From contig JAJPGT010000099.1 of the NCBI GenBank assembly GCA_021325655.1, positions 62,001 through 126,000 of the forward strand: DNA of 64,000 nt, read 5' to 3'. The notes beneath the pieces were generated by a model. That model ran no database searches. It was not told where the DNA came from and saw only the letters and a list, made by a program, of their open reading frames with translations. The position numbers and the translations under genes were made by a program. Positions 10,628-19,573 of this stretch are shown here, one piece after another (positions within the stretch are counted from its first letter, which is position 1; each line of letters begins with the position of its first letter). This DNA is from Pseudomonadota bacterium. Lineage in GTDB: Bacteria > Chloroflexota > UBA6077 > JAJPGT01.

Positions 10628-11725
10628 GTGGCAAAGGTAATGCTATTCATCGACGGTACTTGGCTCTATTCAAACGTGCCGCGGTTGAGCGAAGCCTATG
10701 GACGCCCTGATTTTCGGGTCGATTTCGGCAAGCTTCCGTTCGTGCTGTCAGAGGCCGTCAGCCAGAGGCTCAACGGCACGGAGATCGACGTCGTTCGCAC
10801 GTACCTGTTCGGCAGCTATGCCTCGAATCATGACCCACGCGACGACGAAGCGGTTCAGCGGCGACGCGATTTCTTCGCGATGCTTAGCGAGGAGTATCAC
10901 TACGAGGTCGAGACCTACCCGATCAATTTCCGCGGCCGCCGCCTGAAGAAGAGCGACCGCGATCCTGAGGATACCTTCGAGCCACGAGAGAAGTGCGTTG
11001 ACATCGCCCTGGCCGCGTCGATGCTCTACTTCGCGGCGCTCCCCTCTGCCTACGACATCGCCATCGCTGTCGTTGGCGACCAGGACTTCAAGCCCGCGTT
11101 CCAGTACGTGCGCCGGCTGGGGAAGCGGGTCGCCATCGCGAGCATCAAGGGGAGCTGCGCGCCGGGGCTGTCCGACCCGCGGGAATCGGAGCGGGTGACG
11201 GACTTCGATATCATCTGGCTGGACGACCTGCTCCATCGGCTGGAGCTGAAGTACGAGCGGCATCAGCTTCAGTGCGAGTCGCCGACGCACCGGGGTCCGC
11301 GCGGGGTGTGGACGACGTTCCACCCGCGCAAGGGACAGAAGTTCTATTGCGACGCCTGCCGCCGCGACTTCAGCCGGCAGCGCCAGGAGCTGCAGCGCGA
11401 GTACAACGGCGTGGGCTACGACGGCGAGGTGGAGTATCCCTCGGAGGAGGAGACGCCCGTTGGCACCACACTGGGCGGCATCGTCAAGCGCCGGGTCGCG
11501 GACCGTGGCTTCGGCTTTATTGAAGCCGACGACGGCCGCGACTACTTCTTCCACATCAGCGACCTGCATCCGGGCCTGCACTTCGACGACATCCAGGAGG
11601 GGATGGAGGTCGACTTCGAGGTGAAAAAGCAGCCGAGCGCGGACCGCGCCGGGGCGGCGCAATCGGTGCGCCTGGCGATGGTCGAGCCGGACGAGGAAGC
11701 AGCCGAGCCGCCCGCGGACGAGTGA
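10628..11725 (+). CDS. NYN (LabA/DUF88-like) domain protein fused to Cys cluster and C-terminal cold-shock domain
   Basis: N-term VMLFIDGTWLYSN...AVVGDQDFKPAFQYVRRLGKRVAI (NYN acidic residues); middle CESPTH...FYCDACRRDF; C-term GGIVKRRVADRGFGFIEADDGRDYFFHISDL (CSD). Confidence 0.85.
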   Translation: MAKVMLFIDGTWLYSNVPRLSEAYGRPDFRVDFGKLPFVLSEAVSQRLNGTEIDVVRTYLFGSYASNHDPRDDEAVQRRRDFFAMLSEEYHYEVETYPINFRGRRLKKSDRDPEDTFEPREKCVDIALAASMLYFAALPSAYDIAIAVVGDQDFKPAFQYVRRLGKRVAIASIKGSCAPGLSDPRESERVTDFDIIWLDDLLHRLELKYERHQLQCESPTHRGPRGVWTTFHPRKGQKFYCDACRRDFSRQRQELQREYNGVGYDGEVEYPSEEETPVGTTLGGIVKRRVADRGFGFIEADDGRDYFFHISDLHPGLHFDDIQEGMEVDFEVKKQPSADRAGAAQSVRLAMVEPDEEAAEPPADE

Positions 11726-11770
11726 CGGCGCACGCCGCTGGCAGGAGGCGCGTTGCCGCGGAGACAGCAA

Positions 11771-11800
11771 GAACCGGCCCGAGGAGGCTCGGGCCGGTTC
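11771..11800. terminator. Bidirectional terminator hairpin
   Basis: Perfect 13-bp stem GAACCGGCCCGAG-GAGG-CTCGGGCCGGTTC between convergent genes. Confidence 0.7.
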
Positions 11801-11818
11801 CGCGGGAACAACGGATAC

Positions 11819-11920
11819 CTAACCGCCAGCGCGTCGCCGCTTGAAACGCTCGCGCTTGAGCCGCTTGCGATACTTATGGCGCGCGATCTTCCGGCGCCGC
11901 TTCTTGATGACCGAGCCCAT
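11819..11920 (-). CDS. AURKAIP1/COX24 domain microprotein (33 aa)
   Basis: Minus strand from ATG at 11920: MGSVIKKRRRKIARHKYRKRLKRERFKRRRAGG*; below ORF-track length cutoff. Confidence 0.85.
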   Translation of the reverse strand: MGSVIKKRRRKIARHKYRKRLKRERFKRRRAGG

Positions 11921-11947
11921 AGCGTCGGGAAGTGTAGCAGACCGGGA

Positions 11948-12910
11948 TCAACCGTCGGCAAGTGGCTGCTCGCGCCCCAGGCCCCGCGCGCGGGCCAGGT
12001 GGTAGACCCTGGCGGCCAGCGCGACATCCTCCACCGCCAGCCCCTGTGACTCGAACAGGGTGATCTGGCCGGCATCCGCCCGGCCGGGCCGGCGGCCGGC
12101 GATGACCTCGCCGATCTCGCCGACGCGTGCCCAGTCCAGTGCCCCGGCCTCGACGGCGGCGACGAGATCGCCCGACTCGAGCTGCGCGTCCTCGACAGAG
12201 TCGGCGAAGATCAGGTCGGCGCGCTGCACCGCCGCCACGTCGAGCTCGCGGCGGTTCGCCCAGTTCGAGCCGGCCGCGTTGACGTGCATCCCCGGTTCCA
12301 GCCACTCGCCCAGCAGCACTGGCTCCCGAGCGGTGGTGATCGTGGTCACGATGGCGGCGCCGCGCACCGCCTCCTCGGCTGTGGCGCAGGGGCGGATCGG
12401 CCGCCCCACCACGGGCGCCATCTCCCGGGCGAACGCCTCGCGGTGCGCGGCCGTTGGCGAGTAGACCCGGACGTCGCGGATGGGCCGCACCGCGCAGATC
12501 GCCTCAAGCTGGGCGCGCGCCTGCCAGCCGCTGCCCAGCAGCGCCAGGCTGTCGGCGTCTGGCCGCGCCAGGTACTTCGTCGCCACGCCGCTGGCCGCGC
12601 CGGTGCGCATCTGCCCCAGCCGATCGGCCTCCATGATCGCCAGCAGCCGCCCGTCCTCCCCGCTGAACAGCAGGACGACGAAGCGGGCGCCGCCGGGAAA
12701 GGTGGTGTAGCACTTGGCACCCAGCATCCCGGCCGCGCCGACGGCCCCGGCCATGGTGTGCAGGATGCCCTTCGGAGTCCGCACCCGCCGGCGCGGCTGA
12801 TTGCTGGCGGTGCCGTCTCCCAGCCCCCGCAGCGCTTCCTCGGCCGCTTCGAGCGCCAGGTCCATGCTGACGAGCTGGGTCACCTCCTGCTCGTCCAACA
12901 GCAGCGTCAT
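11948..12910 (-). CDS. Ornithine cyclodeaminase / mu-crystallin family protein
   Basis: MTLLLDEQEVTQLVSMDLALEAAEEAL...MRTGAASGVATKYLARPDADSLALLGSGWQARAQLEAI; ATG at 12910. Confidence 0.9.
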   Translation of the reverse strand: MTLLLDEQEVTQLVSMDLALEAAEEALRGLGDGTASNQPRRRVRTPKGILHTMAGAVGAAGMLGAKCYTTFPGGARFVVLLFSGEDGRLLAIMEADRLGQMRTGAASGVATKYLARPDADSLALLGSGWQARAQLEAICAVRPIRDVRVYSPTAAHREAFAREMAPVVGRPIRPCATAEEAVRGAAIVTTITTAREPVLLGEWLEPGMHVNAAGSNWANRRELDVAAVQRADLIFADSVEDAQLESGDLVAAVEAGALDWARVGEIGEVIAGRRPGRADAGQITLFESQGLAVEDVALAARVYHLARARGLGREQPLADG

Positions 12911-13086
12911 GGTTGTTTCCTCTCTTCCTGGTAGGTCGTCACAGCTCGTCACAATCCGATAACGCCCGCCCGAACTGCGCGTTTCGGGCGGCGCCAGGCG
13001 TAGCAGCGGCTCCACCGGGCGCGTATGCTAGCGCAAGCCGCCGCGCCATTCACCTCAGGCGGCAGCCTCAGACGAAGGACCTGGCT

Positions 13087-13704
13087 ATGTCCCGCCCTGC
13101 CTCCGCGCGCGCGCTGCCGGCCGTCCTGCTCGCCCTGGCGCTCGCCAGCGCCGGCTGCGGCCGTGGCGAGCGCGTCTCGGCGCGCCTGTCGATCCCTCAG
13201 CCGACGCCGGACCGCACGGTCGATGCCGTCGTCCGCGGGATTGTCACCCTCGCCCCACTGGTTGAAGCAACCCCGACCCCTGAGGCGGCAGTGGCCGCCG
13301 CGGCCGTCGCTCGGGTTCCGGCGCGTGAGCCCGCGAGCGAAGCGCCAGCGGTGGCGCCAGCGGTCCAGGCCGCCGCCCCTGCCGTCTCGGCGCCGCGGGC
13401 CGTGCCTACGGTCGCCAGAGCAGCGTCCACCCCCACGGCAGTCGCTGTACCGGCCCGGCCGACAGCGGCCCCGGCCACGCCGACCAGGGCCTCCGAGGTT
13501 GCGCGGCCAGCCGCCCAGCCGACCAGACCGGCGAACCCGGCGCAGAATCCGCCCGCCGCGGCGCCAGCGCAGTCGCAGGCGGGGACGCGTAAGGCGCGGC
13601 CGACGGCAACGCCGAACTCGACCACCGAGCTGACGGCCGCCTCCACGGATGGCTCCCCGCGCCCGGTTGGCAAGCCCTCGCCCACCGCGGCGAGGAACCC
13701 CTAG
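13087..13704 (+). CDS. Putative lipoprotein with Pro/Ala/Thr-rich low-complexity region
   Basis: MSRPASARALPAVLLALALASAGCGRGE lipobox-like signal, then PA-rich repeats. Confidence 0.6.
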   Translation: MSRPASARALPAVLLALALASAGCGRGERVSARLSIPQPTPDRTVDAVVRGIVTLAPLVEATPTPEAAVAAAAVARVPAREPASEAPAVAPAVQAAAPAVSAPRAVPTVARAASTPTAVAVPARPTAAPATPTRASEVARPAAQPTRPANPAQNPPAAAPAQSQAGTRKARPTATPNSTTELTAASTDGSPRPVGKPSPTAARNP

Positions 13705-14276
13705 CCTGGCAAGGCGTCCACTGCGGCGCGTGGCTCCCGCTCGCGCCAGGCAAGCAGGACTTCGACCGCCGCCTCCACATCGGGGACAGGCGTAAGCAGC
13801 GCCAGGTCGCTGTCGCGGAGCGGGAGCACCTGGCGCAGCGTCGCCAGGGCCTGGCGCCAGGCATCGCCGACGACCACGATCGGCTTGGGAGCGCTGGCGC
13901 CGAGCAGGACCAGGTTCCAGACCAGCGCCAGCTCGAGCAGGGTTCCCACGCCGCCGCGCAGTACCACGAAGGCGTCTCCCCGCAGCGTCAGGCGGTCCAG
14001 CCGGAGCAGCAAGTTGGTGGTGTTCTCCACCTCGTCCAGCCAGTCGTTGGGCGGCGTCGCGCCGAACAGGTCCACGGTGATTCCGATCGTCCGCCCGCCT
14101 GCCTCCTTGGCGCCGCGGCTGACTGCCTCCATTGTCCCGCTGTAGCCGCCGTTGCAGAGCACGAAGCCCTGCTCTGCCAGCAGGCGGCCCAGCCGGCGCG
14201 CCTGCTCGTAGTCGTCGCTGCCCTCGGCGGCGCGCGCTCCGCCGAAGATCGTGATCACGGGCGCCTGTCCTGTCAC
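13701..14276 (-). CDS. LOG / TIGR00725-like family protein (Rossmann, lysine-decarboxylase-like)
   Basis: VITIFGGARAAEGSDDYEQARRLGRLLAEQGFVLCNGGYSGTMEAVSRGAKEAGG...LRGGVGTLLELALVWNL; GTG at 14276. Confidence 0.85.
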   Translation of the reverse strand: MTGQAPVITIFGGARAAEGSDDYEQARRLGRLLAEQGFVLCNGGYSGTMEAVSRGAKEAGGRTIGITVDLFGATPPNDWLDEVENTTNLLLRLDRLTLRGDAFVVLRGGVGTLLELALVWNLVLLGASAPKPIVVVGDAWRQALATLRQVLPLRDSDLALLTPVPDVEAAVEVLLAWREREPRAAVDALPG

Positions 14277-14344
14277 ACTGGCTCCTTCGTCTGCTGGCGA
14301 AGCCGTTGCTGCCGCCACACGCCGCGTGGCTGCGGTGAGCGACG

Positions 14345-15601
14345 CTACAGCAGGGTACCACGCGCCGCGCTCGCCTTCCGCAGCAAGCGGGCCAGCCGGC
14401 GCTCCAGCTCCCGGCGAATCAGGCCCGCCGTCGGCTCGCGGCCTCGGAGCGCGCGCAGCTCCACGATCGCCAGCGCCTGCTGAACCAGATCTATCGCTTC
14501 CTGATAGTCGCGCTGGCGATGCTCGAAGTGCTTGGCCAGCTCCACCAGCGCCCCCACATCGTCGCCGTGGCCCAGGCGAGCCAGCTCGCGCCAACGCTCA
14601 ATGGCGAGCTGCGCCCGCCCGGCCCGTTTGTGCAGCGTCGCCAGCCGCGCCAGCAGCGTCGCCCGCGTAGCCGCCGGCGCCTCCAGCCGCAGCCCATACT
14701 CGAAGCACTCGACCGCCTGCCGGTCCCAGCCGGCCTCCTCGTAGAGGCGGCCCACAGCCAGCAGCTCCTCCGCGCTGCTCGCCGCGTCGAGCGGCCTCCC
14801 CAGGAGCTGGCCGAGCCGGGCGACCAGCGCAGCCAGGCTGAGCACGTCGTGCAGGTTGTGCCGGAACACCTGCCGCAGCGGAAGGCAGTCGCCGTGGCGC
14901 AGGTAGTTGAAGTACAGGCTGGGAATCGCCCAGCCCGGCACGTCGTCCTCTCGCCGGTGCCCGAGCACCCAGCGCTCCAGTGAGCCGAGGCTGCAGCTCT
15001 CCAGCCGCCCGCGCCAGAGGCGGCGGGCCGGATGGAGCAGGTCCAGGTGGGCCAGCGGCCGCAGGCGGGGGCGCGCTCGGAGCGCCAGCAGGTAGCGCGT
15101 CTCCAGCAGCGGCCAGTCGAACACTCGGCCATTGAACGTCACCAGTGTCCGAGCCGAGCTGCACAGCTCGTCCAGCGCGTGCAGCAGCGCCGGCTCCTCG
15201 GCGTAGTCGCGCATGAACACCTGGCGGACGACAAACGCCTCGCCCTCGAAGCGGCCTACGCCCACCAGGAACACGTAGGTGCCGGTCCCGCCGCTCAGCC
15301 CGGTGGTCTCGGTGTCCAGAAAGACGGACTCCCGCGGGTCGAGCCCGCGCACCTCCGGGTCGCGGGCCATGAGCGCGAGCGCCGCTGCCGGGGCCGCCAG
15401 GGCCTCGCCAAGACGGTGCGCGCCGTGGCGATGGTCTAGCGGGAAGACGCGCTCGCCAACGAAGCAGGAGCCGGCTGGCGTCTGATGGAGGGTCCCGTCT
15501 ACCAGATCGCCGATGTCGAGCCGGCGCCGCGGCAGCCGCGCGGGGGCGAGCCAGCTCACTGCGTCCACGTTCGCCGTCCAGCTTCTCCAGGCGCTCAGCA
15601 T
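14345..15601 (-). CDS. mrfB: MrfB/YprB-like DEDDh exonuclease (ribonuclease H-like) with C-terminal TPR-like region
   Basis: SVFLDTETTGLSGGTGTYVFLVGVGRFEG...TLVTFNGRVFDWPLLETRY...HLDLLHPARRLWRGRLESCSLGSLERWVLG...HNLHDVLSLAALVARL. Confidence 0.85.
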   Translation of the reverse strand: MLSAWRSWTANVDAVSWLAPARLPRRRLDIGDLVDGTLHQTPAGSCFVGERVFPLDHRHGAHRLGEALAAPAAALALMARDPEVRGLDPRESVFLDTETTGLSGGTGTYVFLVGVGRFEGEAFVVRQVFMRDYAEEPALLHALDELCSSARTLVTFNGRVFDWPLLETRYLLALRARPRLRPLAHLDLLHPARRLWRGRLESCSLGSLERWVLGHRREDDVPGWAIPSLYFNYLRHGDCLPLRQVFRHNLHDVLSLAALVARLGQLLGRPLDAASSAEELLAVGRLYEEAGWDRQAVECFEYGLRLEAPAATRATLLARLATLHKRAGRAQLAIERWRELARLGHGDDVGALVELAKHFEHRQRDYQEAIDLVQQALAIVELRALRGREPTAGLIRRELERRLARLLRKASAARGTLL

Positions 15602-15771
15602 GAGCGGGCTTGTGCGTGGCCAGTGTATACCAGGCTCCACGGGGCGGCTGACTTGGCCACGCCACCGCACTACCCGCGCGCCAGTCCTGAGGAGCGGGCT
15701 GGCGCGATTTCTGCTGCATCGGCTTGCGAGCGTGGCGGCCGCCGCGCAGCTCCGGAAAGGAAGCACAGACT

Positions 15772-16278
15772 ATGGATGTGTTCGAGGCGGTCCGCACCCT
15801 GCTCGCGGTGCGGAGCTACCAGGATCGGCCGGTGCCGGAGGAGGTCGTCCGCCGCATCGTCGAGGCCGGGCGGCTAACGGCCAGCTCGATGAACCTCCAG
15901 CCCTGGCACTTCATCGTGGTCCAGGACCGCGAGACGCTGCGCCAGCTTGGAGCCCTGGTGCAGACCGGGCCCTACATTGCCCAGGCGGCGCTGGCGATCG
16001 TGGTAGCGATCGAGCGGACGCGGTTCGCGGTGTCCGACGCGAGCCGCGCAGCCCAGTCCATGATGCTGACGGCGTGGGGTGACGGCGTTGGCTCCAACTG
16101 GGCTGGCTTCGGCGGGCTCGACGCCGTCAAGCCGTTGCTCGGCATCCCGGACGAGCTCGACGTGTGGGCGGTCCTCCCGTTCGGCTACCCGGCGCAGGCG
16201 GTGGGGAAGGGCCGGAAGCAGCGCAAACCACTGGGGCAGGTCGCCCACCGCGAGCGCTACGGCCAGCCCTTCCGGTAA
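15772..16278 (+). CDS. Nitroreductase family protein
   Basis: MDVFEAVRTLLAVRSYQDRPVPEEVVRRIVEAGRLTASSMNLQPWHFIVV. Confidence 0.93.
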   Translation: MDVFEAVRTLLAVRSYQDRPVPEEVVRRIVEAGRLTASSMNLQPWHFIVVQDRETLRQLGALVQTGPYIAQAALAIVVAIERTRFAVSDASRAAQSMMLTAWGDGVGSNWAGFGGLDAVKPLLGIPDELDVWAVLPFGYPAQAVGKGRKQRKPLGQVAHRERYGQPFR

Positions 16279-16331
16279 GGGACAGGCTCGGCTCCGAAGC
16301 GACCAGGCCCCGGCGCCGTTCGTGCGGATGA

Positions 16332-17600
16332 TCAGCAGCGCCAGGCGAGGAGCGGCACCAGCATCTCCTCCGGGTCGAGCGCGCCATGGTTTCCGAAGAA
16401 CAGCTTCGCCGGGCGGTCTGGCTTGGGCGCCAGGGTGAACTGCCAGTCGCCCCGGGCGACCACCAGCAGGTCACCCATCCGTCGCCGCGCCGCCTCGGAC
16501 GGCTCGCCCGGCCCGAACAGCCCTGCCGCGAGCGCCTGGGACGTGGGCACCAGGCAGGCCGCCTGGCCCCAGCACTGCTGCGCCGCCTCGCGCACCAGCT
16601 CCACCGCGCCGTCCCGGGCGTGTAGGTACAGCAGCCGCCGCTCACCGCTGGGCAGGGCAGCCAGCCGCCATTTCAGGCCGGGGCAGGTATCGGTGAACAG
16701 GGTGTTGGATGGAGGGGTGAAGACGTGGCCGTGGTCGGCGGTGAGCAGGAACAGCGTCCGCCCGGTGGGGCGGACGCGCGCCAGGACGCGTCCGAGCCAG
16801 AAGTCGACGGTGGCGATCTCCGCGGCGTGCTCGGCGCTTCGCGGCCCGAACAGGTGGGCGGCAGCGTCAACCCCCGCGTAGTAGACGTAGATGTAGCTTC
16901 GCGCCCCCGGCTGGCCGAGCGCCAGCAGCCGCTCCAGGTTAACCGCCAGGCCCGGGCCTGAGGAGTAGTCCACCTCCTGGGCGCCGTTGAACAGCATGCG
17001 GCTCAGCGCCGAGCCCCGGTACTCACGCGGGTTGACGATGAACGACGCCACCCCCGCCGCCGCCAGCCGCTGGTAGACGGTGGATACACCCAGGAACGCC
17101 ACCGGGTCGTGCCCGCCGTACTGCGGGTCCTGGTACGACGCGCCCGGAACGTCCACCGGCCCCCAGCGCGCCATCTCCGCCACCTGGCCGAACTCGGGCA
17201 GATACAGCGTCCAGCCCAGAATCCCATGCTGCGCCGGCGCGACCCCCGTATTGACCGAGGCCAGCGCGGACATCGTGGCCGAAGGGAAGACCGAGGTGAG
17301 CGTTGCCAGGGAGCCCTCGCCCTGGCACGCCTGGTCGATCAGGCGGGCGAGCGTCGGGGCATCCCCCGCCGCGATCGCGCGCTGGAGCTGCCCCATCCCG
17401 AGCCCATCCACCAGCATCAGCACAACGACTTCCACACCGTCGAGCAGCACGGGCGGGAGCGCCTCGGGGTCAAGCGGCGACAAGAGCCCCTCGTCGGGCG
17501 CGCCGAACAACCGGCAGAGCGTCGCCCCAAGGTTTGCCAGACTCCGGCCGGTGTACTCCGGGAACACGCTCTGCCCCGGGGCGGCGATCTCATCCTGCAT
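16332..17600 (-). CDS. Alkaline phosphatase family / nucleotide pyrophosphatase-phosphodiesterase-like protein
   Basis: VVVLMLVDGLGMGQL...LTSVFPSATMSALASVNTGVAPAQHGILGW...YYAGVDAAAHLFGP...FLLTADHGHV. Confidence 0.88.
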   Translation of the reverse strand: MQDEIAAPGQSVFPEYTGRSLANLGATLCRLFGAPDEGLLSPLDPEALPPVLLDGVEVVVLMLVDGLGMGQLQRAIAAGDAPTLARLIDQACQGEGSLATLTSVFPSATMSALASVNTGVAPAQHGILGWTLYLPEFGQVAEMARWGPVDVPGASYQDPQYGGHDPVAFLGVSTVYQRLAAAGVASFIVNPREYRGSALSRMLFNGAQEVDYSSGPGLAVNLERLLALGQPGARSYIYVYYAGVDAAAHLFGPRSAEHAAEIATVDFWLGRVLARVRPTGRTLFLLTADHGHVFTPPSNTLFTDTCPGLKWRLAALPSGERRLLYLHARDGAVELVREAAQQCWGQAACLVPTSQALAAGLFGPGEPSEAARRRMGDLLVVARGDWQFTLAPKPDRPAKLFFGNHGALDPEEMLVPLLAWRC

Positions 17601-17845
17601 ATCGTTGTCCTGGCGCTCTCTCCTGAAATGGTAGGCATCTGCCCAGCGATTGCCAACGCGGCCCGGCGCCCAGGAGCCACCCATCCCGGGCGACAGGACC
17701 TCTGTTCCAGGTACCTCGGCGGACGCGCGGCACGCTGCGCACTTGCCTCGGTGCCTGCCAGCAGCCTCCGCACAGCGCGGCTGCCAGCGCTGCGCTACAC
17801 TCTTGCCCAGACGGCCGCATCGTACCCCGGGAGGCCTCCACAGGC

Positions 17846-18994
17846 ATGAGCCATACCGCTCCCACCGCCCCGCCCCGCCTCGGCATCCTCGGTGGCGGGC
17901 AGCTCGGGCAGATGCTGACGCTGGCCGCGATCCCGCTCGGGCTCGAGGTGGCGATCTTCGAGCAATTCGCGGACAGCCCGGCGGCGCGGATCGCCGCCCA
18001 TGAGATTGTCGGCGCCTGGGCCGACCCGGCGGCGCAGGCCGCCTTCGTCCAGGTCAGCAACCTGGTCACGCTGGAGAGCGAGTTCGTCGAAGCCGACATC
18101 CTGCGGGCGCTCCAGCGGGCCGGGACCACTGTGCTGCCGCGGCCGGATACGGTGGGGCGGATCCAGGACAAGCTGATCCAGAAGCAGACGCTGCGCTGGA
18201 AGGGACTCCCCGTGCCGCCCTTCGCCGCGGCGGACAGTCCCGCCGACCTCGTGGCTGCTGGCGGCTGGCTTGGCTGGCCGCTCGTGCTCAAGGCGCGGCG
18301 GGGCGGTTACGACGGCAAGGGGAACGTGCTGGTGAATGGACCAGCGGAGGCCGAAGCTGCCTGCCGGGCGCTGGGATGGCCGGAGCGCCCGCTGATGGTG
18401 GAACAGCTCATCCCGTTTCAGGCCGAGCTGGCCGTCATGGTGGTGCGCGGCCGCGACGGCGAGTGCCGGGCCTATCCGGTGGCGGAGACCGTCCAGCGCG
18501 AGCACATCTGCCATCAGGTGATCGTCCCGGCGCGCCTGCCCGAGTCCGCCCGTGACGAGGCGACGCGGGTGGCGCTGGCAGCCGCGGAGGCGTTCGACGT
18601 GGTTGGGATGCTCGGGGTGGAGCTGTTCCTGCTGGAGGACGACACGATCCTGGTGAACGAGCTGGCTCCCCGGCCGCACAACAGCGGCCACTACACCATC
18701 GAGGCCTGCGAGACGTCACAGTTCGAGAACCACCTGCGCGCGGTGCTCGGCTGGCCGCTCGGCTCCCCCGCGCTGCTACGCCCCGCCGCGGCGATGGTGA
18801 ACCTGCTCGGCACCGGCGCGGCGGCGCCGCGTGGCCTGGAGCGCGCTCTGGCCGTGCCCGGCGCGCACGTCCACCTGTACGGCAAGCGGCCGTCGAAGCC
18901 CGGCCGGAAGATGGGCCACGTCACTGCGCTGGGAGACAGCCCCGAGGAGGCGCTCGCCCGGGCGCTGGCCGCGGCGGACACGCTGGAGGTGTAG
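17846..18994 (+). CDS. purK: 5-(carboxyamino)imidazole ribonucleotide synthase PurK
   Basis: [31 protein letters not shown]..., [51 protein letters not shown]. Confidence 0.96.
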   Translation: MSHTAPTAPPRLGILGGGQLGQMLTLAAIPLGLEVAIFEQFADSPAARIAAHEIVGAWADPAAQAAFVQVSNLVTLESEFVEADILRALQRAGTTVLPRPDTVGRIQDKLIQKQTLRWKGLPVPPFAAADSPADLVAAGGWLGWPLVLKARRGGYDGKGNVLVNGPAEAEAACRALGWPERPLMVEQLIPFQAELAVMVVRGRDGECRAYPVAETVQREHICHQVIVPARLPESARDEATRVALAAAEAFDVVGMLGVELFLLEDDTILVNELAPRPHNSGHYTIEACETSQFENHLRAVLGWPLGSPALLRPAAAMVNLLGTGAAAPRGLERALAVPGAHVHLYGKRPSKPGRKMGHVTALGDSPEEALARALAAADTLEV

Positions 18995-18995
18995 C

Positions 18996-19508
18996 GTGCT
19001 GGCCGACCAGCCGCTAGTGGGAATCGCCATGGGCAGCGAATCGGACCTGCCAACACTGCGCCCCGCCGCCGAGATGCTGGAGCGGTTCGGGGTGCCGCAC
19101 GAGCTGCGGGTGCTCTCCGCCCACCGCACCCCGATCGAGATGGCCGCCTACGCCCAGCAGGCACACCAGCGGGGGCTGCTGGTCCTGATCGCCGGCGCGG
19201 GCGGAGCGGCACATCTACCCGGCATGCTCGCGGCCCACACCCCGCTGCCCGTCATCGGTGTCCCGGTGGCAACGGCGTCCGGGACGTTGGGCGGGCTGGA
19301 CGCGCTGCTGTCGATCGTCCAGATGCCGCGCGGCGTTCCGGTCGCCACGGTGGCGATCAACGGCGGAGCGAACGCCGGTATCCTGGCGGCGCAGATCGTC
19401 GCCGCCGCCTACCCGGCGCTGCGGGAGGTGCTCGCTGCCTACAAGGCCGAGTTGGCGGAGACCGCCCGCGCAATGGATCGCGCCCTCGTCAGCCGCGGCG
19501 CACCGTAG
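18996..19508 (+). CDS. purE: 5-(carboxyamino)imidazole ribonucleotide mutase PurE
   Basis: [39 protein letters not shown]...[29 protein letters not shown] start. Confidence 0.96.
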   Translation: MLADQPLVGIAMGSESDLPTLRPAAEMLERFGVPHELRVLSAHRTPIEMAAYAQQAHQRGLLVLIAGAGGAAHLPGMLAAHTPLPVIGVPVATASGTLGGLDALLSIVQMPRGVPVATVAINGGANAGILAAQIVAAAYPALREVLAAYKAELAETARAMDRALVSRGAP

Positions 19509-19573
19509 TGCGGGCGGGAACAGATCTGATCCCTGTCCGCGGCGTGAGGGTGCAGCGGCTGCGCTGGGCTCGG

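Noticed and set aside
13280-13640. Pro/Ala/Thr-coding repeats as a DNA repeat array or CRISPR
   Set aside because: Degenerate low-complexity coding sequence with no regular spacer-repeat structure
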